Assembly: GCA_016235125.1 (NCBI GenBank)
Contig: JACRLZ010000002.1
Location: 992,001-1,056,000 of the forward strand
Direction of reading: 5' to 3'
From: Sphingobacteriales bacterium
Lineage (GTDB): Bacteria > Bacteroidota > Bacteroidia > Chitinophagales > Chitinophagaceae
DNA length: 64,000 bases
Shown: piece after piece, positions 8,907-17,900 of the stretch
Numbering within the stretch: the stretch's first letter is position 1
Layout: each line of letters starts with the position of its first letter
Notes under the pieces: model-generated
What the model was told of the DNA's origin: nothing
Database searches by the model: none
The model's input: the letters and a program-made list of their open reading frames with translations, nothing else
Translations under genes and position numbers: made by a program

Positions 8907-11900
8907 TTAACGAATTACATCCACATAGCCCGACATGATCGGTCTTCCGTTTTTCGGATTTACAATATAATAATAAGTGCCCATGGGAACCGGTTTACCA
9001 TTCACGGTTCCATCCCATGGTTTGGTATATCCTTCTGAATGATATATCTTTTGTCCATAGCGGTTAAACACATCTACGGTGCAACCGGGATAGCTGTCGA
9101 GATATTCCATCACCCAGGTATCATGCACACCATCACCATTCGGGCTGAAAATATTCGGAATGGCGACCTTCTTCAATAATTTGACAAATACCTGGTCGGT
9201 AGCGCTGCATCCATTATCCGTTGTTACGAGCAAGGTATAAGTTATATCCGCCAGCAGATTACTTACAACTGGATTTGAAATAGTTGGATTGTTGAGATAG
9301 GTGGAGGGTGTCCACAAATAAGTAACCACCATACCTGTAATGGGCACAGGAGTAAGGGTTATTTGCCCTCCTTCAATAACCGCCCTGTCAGGTCCCGCAT
9401 TGACAAGCGGTAGCGGATATACTGAAATGATCTGTTCCTGGTAGTTGCTGCATCCGTTTGCTGCTGTAAAAGTATAACGTATGGTATGATTGCCGGGCCC
9501 TGCTGTTGCAGGGGTAAATAAACCTCCGGATGTAATGCCTGTCCCGCTGAATACTCCTGATGCTGGCATAGCATTCACCTGGAATGCAGGAACATCCGCA
9601 CAAATACCCGGAACGGGACTGAATTGTATAACAGGTGTCTGTAAAACAGTAATAGTTCCGTTTGCCACTGCAGCAACACAGCCATTACCCGTTGTGTTTA
9701 TTGAATAATTAAATGGTGAACCTGCAATAGTTGTCGGCGACCCGCTGATTGTTATCGTATTACCGGAAACAGAACTTGTAACACCGGGAGGTAATCCGGT
9801 AACGGTTGCGCCAGTAGCTCCACCACCCAATGCATAGGTAATAGTTGTAATCGGCTTATCTGAACATACTGTTTGATTAGTTGTAGAAGCAGCTGAGCTA
9901 AGCGTAACGGCATGATCTGGATTGACTGTAATAGTTCCATTCAGAGTAGCAGGTGTACAATTATTTCCTGATGTTGTAACAGTAAAGCTAAATGGCGAGC
10001 CTGTTGTTGTGGTTGGGCTACCACTGATGGTAACAACATTTCCAGCCACTGAACCAGTAACACCAGAAGGCAGTCCAGTTACAACAGCATTGGTTGCGCC
10101 ACCGCTTAATGAATAAGTGATATTGGTTATAGAACTATTAATACAAACAGTTTGATTAGCAGTTTGTGCAGCAGATGTAAGAGCGATGTTCTGGGCAGGG
10201 GTTACAGTAATTGTTCCGTTTGCATTAGCAGTAACACAGGCATTGCCAGTTGTTGTAATGGTATAATTAAATGGCGAACCGGCAGTTGTTGTTGGTGTGC
10301 CGCTGATCGTAAGTACATTACCTGCAACAGAACTTGTGACTCCGGCAGGCAGACCTGTTACAGTTGCCCCTGTAGCACCGCCGCTTAGTGTATAGGTTAT
10401 TGATGTAATAGCTGTATTTACACAAACAGTCTGACTGGTAGTTGATGCAGCTGATGTAAGACTTATAGTATGATCCTGATTCACAGTAAGTGTTCCATTA
10501 TCAGTAGCTGCCTGGCAGCTATTGCCTGTTGTATTAATTGTAAAGTTGAAAGGTGAACCTACAGTTGTTGTAGGTGTACCTGTAATAGTTAATGTGTTTC
10601 CTGCAACTGAATAAGTAACACCAGCCGGAAGACCGGTGATGGTTGCACCTGTTGCACCGCCGCCCAGCGTATAAGTAATATTTACAATCGGGGTGTTAAC
10701 ACAAACTGTCTGGCTGGCATTACCCGAAGTAAGTGAGACCACATGGTTTGAGCTTACAGCAATTGAACCATTAAGAGGTGTCGCTTGCAAACATGCATTT
10801 CCCGTTGTATTGATTGTGAAATTAAATGGAGAACCAACAGCAGTGCTGGGTGTTCCTGTAATTGTAACCGTATTACCCGCAACACTAAAGGTTACTCCCG
10901 GTGGCAGACCTGTAATTGTGACCCCAGTTGCTCCGCCTCCAATGGTATATGTTACAGGAATAATAGCTGTGTTGATACATACCGTCTGGTTAGCAGGTCC
11001 TGAGGCCAATACCAATGTATGGTCAGCATTTACAGTTAATGTGCCATTGGATGTGGCAGCCGTACAACTGTTGCCTGTGGTGTTGATGGTATAATTAAAT
11101 GGCGAACCTACAGCTGTTGTCGGTGATCCGGTAATCGTCACAGTATTTCCAACTACTGAATAAGTAACACCGGCAGGAAGACCTGTAACAGTCGCTCCTG
11201 TTGCGCCGCCTCCCAATGTGTAAGTAATATTTACAATCGCATTATTCACACATACTGTCTGGCTCGCATTGCCCGAGGTTAATGATACTGTATGATTCGG
11301 GTTTACTGTAATGGTTCCATTTAGCGGAGTTGCCTGCAAACAGGCATTACCCGTTGTATTGATCGTAAAGTTATAAGGTGAACCTGCGGTGCTCGTAGGT
11401 GAACCGTTAATTGTAACTGTGTTACCAGCAACACTAAAAGTAACTCCCGGTGGAAGGCCGGTTATGTTCACTCCTGTTGCTCCACCTCCTATTGTATAAG
11501 TAATCGTTGAAATTGCAGTATTAATACAAACCGCCTGTGTCGGATTACCTGATGTCAGCGATAATGAATGATCAGCATTTACAGTTAATGTGCCGTTGGA
11601 TGTGGCAGCCGTACAACTGTTGCCTGTGGTGTTGATTGTATAATTAAATGGCGAACCTACAGCTGTTGTCGGTGATCCGGTAATCGTCACAGTATTTCCA
11701 ACTACTGAGAAAGTAACACCGGCCGGAAGACCTGTAACAGTTGCTCCTGTTGCGCCGCCTCCCAATGTGTAAGTAATATTTACAATCGCATTATTCACAC
11801 ATACTGTCTGGCTCGCATTACCCGAGGTTAATGATACTGTATGATTCGGGTTTACAGTAATGGTCCCATTTAACGGAGTTGCCTGCAAACAGGCATTACC

Positions 11901-14696
11901 CGTTGTATTTATCGTAAAGTTATAAGGTGAACCTGCAGTGCTCGTAGGTGAACCGTTAATTGTAACTGTGTTACCAGCAACACTGAAAGTTACTCCCGGA
12001 GGAAGGCCTGTTATGTTCACTCCTGTTGCCCCACCTCCTATTGTATAAGTAATGGCTGAAATTGCAGTATTAATACAAACCGCCTGAGTCGGGCTGCCTG
12101 ATGTCAGCGATAAAGTATGGTCTGGATTGACAATAATGGTTCCGCTGGAAGTGGCTGGAGTGCAACTATTCCCTGTTGTTGTTATCGTATAACTAAACGG
12201 TGAACCAACCGCAGTATTGGGAGCACCTGTTATCGTTAAAGTGGTGCCAGTAACAGAATAAGTAACACCTGGAGGCAAACCTGTTATTGTCGCCCCGGTT
12301 GCCCCATTACCTAAAGTGAAATTAATATCGGTGATAGCAGTGTTCACACATACGGTTTGATTAGCCGCACCTGAAGTAAGATTTATTGAATGTCCGGGTG
12401 TGACGGTAACGGTTGCTGACTGACCCGTAATAATTCTGACACAAAAAGTAGATCCCTGGTTTCTTATACTATCTAATGTGTAAGTATATGTTCCGGGTGT
12501 TGCAGTACTAACCGGAATAACCAATGGTGACGGACCGGAAACAGAAATAGCGGGACCTGCATTAATGTGATAATAGAAAGTATAAGGAGCTAACCCACCT
12601 GTAGCGGTTATAGTAATATTTGGCGAAGCAGCATTTACACAAACAGAGGTAGTTCCGCTAATGGTAGCATCAGGAATATCAGCCACCGTAACCTGGTGAA
12701 CCACCGTATCAGTTAAGCAACCCGGTGTTGTTATGGCTGCATATCTAACAAAATAATTTCCAGGTCCCGAGAAGGTATGAGTAGGATTTCTGAGGTTAGA
12801 TGTGTTAGCTGCGCCACTCAGAGGATCGTCGAAATTCCACCAGAACGCATAAGTGGGTTTGGGTGTTTGCGGTGTGGTTTCCGTAAACTGTACCGGCTGT
12901 AAATAACAGCCCACTGTGCTGAAAGTAAAATCAGGTGTTGGCGGCGGCGTTACTTCAAGATCAAAATCTATATCCTGTACATTGCCACATCCACCGGTAT
13001 TAGGAGCATAAACAGTAATGGTAACGGGGTATGTTCCTACCGGCAGAAAATTATAGGTGCTTGGCAAAGAATACCAATAGATCGTTCTTCCATTAACTAC
13101 AGAAGTTGAATCAGGCCCTCCCGGACCGGGTGTGCAGGTAGTATAAATAAATTTTGGAAATGTAGGAACAGGCGGACCCGGCAAATTGCTTAAATCCCAT
13201 TGAATGGAATCAGCGCAATAAGGCAGCGAAACTTTAAACTTGAATGGCGACCCGGAACAAACCGATGGAGTTTGCTCAATACCATACTGGGTACTTACAC
13301 GGATCTGCTGGTACAGGTCTTTTACATTGGTTCCCGCATTGTAGCCATAGGATTCTGCATTTCCAAATCCATATGCAATTGCATTAAACCCCGAATCGGA
13401 TTCAATAACATGTTGGCCTATGCCCACAGTCTGGGTCAAATATGAGTAGTTGGGGTCTCCCGGATGTGTTGTAAAATTTCCTGCAGGTACAGGAACGCCA
13501 TCCAATGTAAATGAACTTAACCCTGAGCCGCCATTCGGGACAATAACATTATAATAATGATCCAAAATAGCAGCATTAGGCGTGGAGTTAAAATAAACTT
13601 TATCAATATTCTGATCCACGGAACTAAGGTAAATTACTTCAGGATCGCCAGGGTTTCCATTTCCACAATTGTTTTGTGACGTAATATATTGGGCTACACA
13701 AATTGGCATATCAGCTTCAATAATATGAGGAGTTGATGTAGCAGAAATCTCATAATAAAAATTATTTACAAGTGGATAGGGTATCGGGGCCCCATCAAGT
13801 TTAACAATAGTTGTTGGGTCTGCGACACAGACTCTGAAAATATTGTTTTGCATGCTGCCACCGGTGGGAGAAGTGAGATATTTTTTCCCCCATGCTGCTT
13901 TGGGAAATGCCTGAACCATATAGTAATCTGAAGAAGCGGCTCCGCCATTACAAGTAATACTTATTCGGCCACTGCCAGAAAAAACAGCAATCCTCTTACA
14001 TCCACCCGTTCCAGAACTGACACTTTGCACTATTGACCCGGTTAAATCATCCCCACTGCTACCTGCATATATTCCCATCACATTATATATCTGCCCCTGT
14101 GTAAGATTTACTACATAAGTGTTGCCTGCTGTCCATCCTCCAGTCGTTGTTCCTGATGGCGTGATTTCTACTTTTGTTGTACCAGTATCACAGGCCACAA
14201 CATAAAACCAGCAGTTTGAGTTTGGAGAATTGGAATTGTTAGTAAAGTTGATTGAATAATATTCCCTCCCCAGTGTAGGTGTCGGGAATAAAAGCGTAGC
14301 TCCTGATACAAAAGTAGTATAGATATGCGCATAAGCCACAATAGGCTTTGTGGCTTCTATATGAACACCCCTGTCATAAAGTTGTTCATTAGTGAGCCTT
14401 GCATCTTGTGCACCTGTTTTGGGCAAAGGGGAACTTGTGAAAACCGTGTTGGCAGGAATATTAGCATAGGTTACAGAATAACCATTACCCGGAATAGAAA
14501 CAGTTACAGTTGTCACCTGATCAGTGGCAAAATACAAAACCATCTCCTGACTATTGGACGACATCAGTTGGTGATAGCCATATCCTAACCAGAAATCTTT
14601 TCCTTTGTTTGAAAAATCCTGGGAATAAGATTTTGACCCGTATAATACGGCAAGTAGTACAAGGGTACTTAGCAGGTAAAGTTTTCTCATTGTCAA
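8907..14696 (-). CDS. Giant T9SS type B surface protein with IgGFc-binding-like head and ten 91-93-residue repeats
   Basis: A 1,929-residue secreted protein. After a signal peptide (ending near SKSYSQ) the first 470 or so residues (FSNKGKDFWLGYGYHQLM.., GCKRIAVFSGSGRISITC) resemble the IgGFc-binding-protein N-terminal domain. A PKD-like domain follows (about 590-672), then one copy of the repeat type found in the neighbouring paralogue, then ten tandem units at residues 769-1685. The last 85 residues (IFSPNGDGVHDTW.., KPVPMGTYYYIVNPKNG) are the gliding-motility-associated type B sorting domain. It probably acts as an adhesin or surface filament; the ligand is unknown. porP/sprF follows in the same transcript, and the upstream gene encodes a paralogue. 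Confidence 0.9.
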   Translation of the reverse strand: MTMRKLYLLSTLVLLAVLYGSKSYSQDFSNKGKDFWLGYGYHQLMSSNSQEMVLYFATDQVTTVTVSIPGNGYSVTYANIPANTVFTSSPLPKTGAQDARLTNEQLYDRGVHIEATKPIVAYAHIYTTFVSGATLLFPTPTLGREYYSINFTNNSNSPNSNCWFYVVACDTGTTKVEITPSGTTTGGWTAGNTYVVNLTQGQIYNVMGIYAGSSGDDLTGSIVQSVSSGTGGCKRIAVFSGSGRISITCNGGAASSDYYMVQAFPKAAWGKKYLTSPTGGSMQNNIFRVCVADPTTIVKLDGAPIPYPLVNNFYYEISATSTPHIIEADMPICVAQYITSQNNCGNGNPGDPEVIYLSSVDQNIDKVYFNSTPNAAILDHYYNVIVPNGGSGLSSFTLDGVPVPAGNFTTHPGDPNYSYLTQTVGIGQHVIESDSGFNAIAYGFGNAESYGYNAGTNVKDLYQQIRVSTQYGIEQTPSVCSGSPFKFKVSLPYCADSIQWDLSNLPGPPVPTFPKFIYTTCTPGPGGPDSTSVVNGRTIYWYSLPSTYNFLPVGTYPVTITVYAPNTGGCGNVQDIDFDLEVTPPPTPDFTFSTVGCYLQPVQFTETTPQTPKPTYAFWWNFDDPLSGAANTSNLRNPTHTFSGPGNYFVRYAAITTPGCLTDTVVHQVTVADIPDATISGTTSVCVNAASPNITITATGGLAPYTFYYHINAGPAISVSGPSPLVIPVSTATPGTYTYTLDSIRNQGSTFCVRIITGQSATVTVTPGHSINLTSGAANQTVCVNTAITDINFTLGNGATGATITGLPPGVTYSVTGTTLTITGAPNTAVGSPFSYTITTTGNSCTPATSSGTIIVNPDHTLSLTSGSPTQAVCINTAISAITYTIGGGATGVNITGLPPGVTFSVAGNTVTINGSPTSTAGSPYNFTINTTGNACLQATPLNGTITVNPNHTVSLTSGNASQTVCVNNAIVNITYTLGGGATGATVTGLPAGVTFSVVGNTVTITGSPTTAVGSPFNYTINTTGNSCTAATSNGTLTVNADHSLSLTSGNPTQAVCINTAISTITYTIGGGATGVNITGLPPGVTFSVAGNTVTINGSPTSTAGSPYNFTINTTGNACLQATPLNGTITVNPNHTVSLTSGNASQTVCVNNAIVNITYTLGGGATGATVTGLPAGVTYSVVGNTVTITGSPTTAVGSPFNYTINTTGNSCTAATSNGTLTVNADHTLVLASGPANQTVCINTAIIPVTYTIGGGATGVTITGLPPGVTFSVAGNTVTITGTPSTAVGSPFNFTINTTGNACLQATPLNGSIAVSSNHVVSLTSGNASQTVCVNTPIVNITYTLGGGATGATITGLPAGVTYSVAGNTLTITGTPTTTVGSPFNFTINTTGNSCQAATDNGTLTVNQDHTISLTSAASTTSQTVCVNTAITSITYTLSGGATGATVTGLPAGVTSSVAGNVLTISGTPTTTAGSPFNYTITTTGNACVTANANGTITVTPAQNIALTSAAQTANQTVCINSSITNITYSLSGGATNAVVTGLPSGVTGSVAGNVVTISGSPTTTTGSPFSFTVTTSGNNCTPATLNGTITVNPDHAVTLSSAASTTNQTVCSDKPITTITYALGGGATGATVTGLPPGVTSSVSGNTITISGSPTTIAGSPFNYSINTTGNGCVAAVANGTITVLQTPVIQFSPVPGICADVPAFQVNAMPASGVFSGTGITSGGLFTPATAGPGNHTIRYTFTAANGCSNYQEQIISVYPLPLVNAGPDRAVIEGGQITLTPVPITGMVVTYLWTPSTYLNNPTISNPVVSNLLADITYTLLVTTDNGCSATDQVFVKLLKKVAIPNIFSPNGDGVHDTWVMEYLDSYPGCTVDVFNRYGQKIYHSEGYTKPWDGTVNGKPVPMGTYYYIVNPKNGRPIMSGYVDVIR
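9642..12392 (-). repeat. Ten tandem 273-279-bp coding repeats
   Basis: In coding order the units are 12392-12120, 12119-11844, 11843-11571, 11570-11295, 11294-11022, 11021-10746, 10745-10473, 10472-10194, 10193-9915 and 9914-9642. Each encodes a 91-93-residue block with the pattern H.(V/L)SLTSG....VC.N..I..ITY..GGGATG..(I/V)TGLP.GVT.SV.GN..TI.GSP...GSP...TI.TTGN.C. Units 2-3 (12119-11571) and 4-5 (11570-11022) are almost identical over 549 bp, which points to a recent two-unit duplication. Confidence 0.9.
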
Positions 14697-14977
14697 TGTC
14701 CTGAATGTACAGAAAGAGGCGACGAATTTAGCAAAAACATTGGGAAAACAGCAGGATTTTATTGGATTCTTATCCAGAATTCATAATCGCCTTAACTCTC
14801 AAATTTGCAATCGTTTGATTTCAAAACCAATCAAAGATTGAGTAGCAGATCCTTTTAAAGTTCTTTACTGTAATAATCTGGCAGATAATTCAGTGTTTCT
14901 GTGTTTCAGCGGCAAAAAAAGCCACAGAAGCACTGAGGCACTGAAACTGACTTACACTCACATCGAATAACTGAAGC
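14697..14977 (-). promoter_or_regulatory. Leader and promoter region of giant protein 1, shared with its paralogue
   Basis: This 281-base gap separates the two giant genes. In coding direction the 60 bases before the start resemble those before the paralogue (20744-20805): both contain a TTCCCA-TGTTTTT block, TAAATTCG (complement of 14723-14730; a one-mismatch TAnnTTTG -7 box), and CAGGACATTG close to the start. The rest holds an imperfect inverted repeat (about 14891-14945, arms CAGTGTTTCTGTG and CCACAGAAGCACTG). No gene was seen. Confidence 0.5.
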
Positions 14978-17900
14978 CTAACGAATTACATCCACATAAC
15001 CCGACATGATCTTACGGCCGTTCTTTGGATTCACAATGTAATAATAAGTGCCAATAGGAACAGGCTTGCCGCTAATCGTTCCATCCCATGGATTGGCATA
15101 GCCTTCGGAATGATAAATGTGCTGCCCATACCGGTTATAAATATCAACTGTGCACCCCGGATAGCTTTCTAAATAATCAATTACCCATTTATCATGCACC
15201 CCATCCCCGTTCGGGCTGAAAATATTGGGAATGGCCGGCAGCTTCAGCACTTTAATGAATACAATATCCGAAGCGCTGCATCCTTTATCTGTTGTAATGG
15301 TCAATGTGTAATATTTATCATCGGGCGGAAATGCAATAGTGTTGGGAATGGCCGGGTCGCTTAAGTATTGCGGCGGCGACCACAAATAAGTTACCGGCAT
15401 TGTGGCTGTTAATACAGGTGTAAGCATCACTTGTCCCCCTTCAAGCATAAATTTATCCGGCCCGGCATTTACCGGCGGATAAGGATTTACAAAAACAGTT
15501 TTGCTGAACGTAGTACTGCGGCATCCATGGCTGTTGAAAATAAACAGGCTTACATTATAAGTGCCTAAAGCGCTGTAAGTATATGCAAAACTGGGTGTGC
15601 TCATGATATTTCCGTCACCCATCGTCCAGTTGTATTGAGTGATGGTTCCATCCATCGGGTCGCTGGTATTGGTAAAGGTAATGGCGCTGCCGATGCATAC
15701 ATCGGTAATATCTGTAATGAATGATGCCAATGGCTGAGGATGCACCGTGGTCAGCGCTATGCTGGTATCCTGCACACAACCATTATTACTTGTTACCTGC
15801 AAATACACATTGAAAGGGCCGGTGCCTGTATAAACATGCGATGGATTGGCCAATGTGGAAGTATTGTTTGCACCACTGCCCGGATCGCCAAAATCCCAGA
15901 GATATGTGCATAAGGCTAATGATCCATCAGCGATAGTAGTAAGATTGGTAAAGGGAACGGTTGCATCAGGCAAACAGGAACTTGCCGGTGTGCTGAAATT
16001 GGGCCTGGGCTGTGGATTTATTGTAATGCTCATTGACTTTAGTACACTCCTGCACCCGTTGCTTGTGGTAACAAAAAGTGTTACGGTATAAGTTCCCCAT
16101 GCGGCATAAGTATGAGTGAATGGCAAATTATTATTTCTTACCACGACGGGTGAGCCATCGCCAAAGTCCCATGTCCAGGTGGTAAGTGTGCCAACGGGTG
16201 TATTGGAATTATCTGTGAAAGTGATGGCTTTTGTTTCGCAGGCAGGTGTGCTTGATGAAAAGTCTGCAACCGGCGGCTCCCAAACTGTTATTGTATTTGA
16301 AAGTGAATCTCTGCAGCCTGCTGCTGTGGATGTAAACGTATAGGTAAGAGTATAAGTGCCCGGTCCTACTGATGCCGGATTGAATATGCCTCCCGGTGAA
16401 ACACCCGGCCCGCTGAATACTCCTGTGCCCGGCACCCCTCCTGTTTCGCTGGCCTGTGTGATCTGGAATGAAGCAGCATCAAGGCAAACATCTGGCATAT
16501 TATTGAATTGAACCAATGGCGCCGCATTTACGGTAATGTTCCTGAGAGTATCATCCACACACACTCCGCCTGAGTAAGCTCTATACCGGATGGTAAAGAC
16601 TCTTGTCAATGGCGCCTGGAAGTTTGGATACAGGTGTTTATATATTTTACCCGCTACAGGGAAATTGTCTGTGTCGAACACAGCGGGCTGTCCCACATTA
16701 TCCCAATAGATCTCAACTTTTGTAATGGTGCCCGGAAACACAGTTGAATTTTCTGCTATAGCCACTGAATCATTGGCACAAAGTGTGGCGGGATTCTGCA
16801 CAGTAAACCCGGCTACAGGAAAACTGCCATTGATAAAAAGAACCTGTGTGATGGTATCCCTGCATCCATTGTTACTGGTGGCAATCAATTGCACATTATA
16901 AGAACCTACTGCCGAATAACTGTGCTGGGGATTTTGCAATACAGAAGTATTCAATGGCCCGCTGACCGGGTCGCCAAAATCCCATTGCCATGCTGTAATA
17001 ATATCCGGAGGCGCTACTTTGCTTGTATCAATAAACTGGGCATAGGTATCATTTAAGCAAACTTCGGGAATAATGTATCCTGCCAAAGGCCTGGCATGGA
17101 TAACAACCTGCTGGGCGGGAGTAATGCTTACACAACCTTTATCCGTTGTTACTACAAGACTCACATTATATGTGCCTGCTGTGGCAAAAGTATGTGTCAC
17201 ATTCGGGCTTGCCGGAGCATTGATGGTAACAACCGGAGAGCCATCGCCAAAATCCCATTGCCAGGTAATGATATTACCAACATTGGGGACAGATAAGTCG
17301 GTAAAACTTATCGTTCTTGTTTCGCATGACGGGATAGTGAAATTGAAATTGCTTGTAGGTAATGGATTAACGATAACGGTGACAGTGCCTGTTTGCAGCT
17401 GGCTGCATAGAGTTGTGCTTGCATCCTGAACGCTTATCAGGTTGTAGTTAAATGTTCCGGCAACATTTGTCGGAGCATTCACTGTTGCAATATTTCCACT
17501 TGAAACCACTGTAAGATTTGGTCCGCCATTAATATTATAGGTAAATGTATAGGGTGAAGTTCCTGCTGCACCTGTAAACGTTATGACCGGCGAAGGAGCA
17601 TTCAGACAAACCTCAGCATCTCCGCTTATAGAAGCAGTGGGTAACGGATTTACCGTTACAATAGCAGTGCCGGATTGCAACTGGCTGCACAATGTTGTAC
17701 TTGCATCCTGCACACTGATCAATGTATAGGTAAATGTGCCTGCAGTAGTAGTCGGGGCAGTTACTGTAGCTGTATTTCCAACCGAAACTACAGTTTGATT
17801 GGGGCCGCCATTAATTGTGTATGTGAACGTATAAGGTGCAGTGCCTGCTCCGCCAGTGAAAGTAATAACCGGTGCTGTTGCATTTACGCATACAGCGATT

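Noticed and set aside
9642..12392. Repeat array as a possible CRISPR
   Set aside because: Units are 273-279 bp, without spacers, and lie in one continuous reading frame; they are protein repeats.
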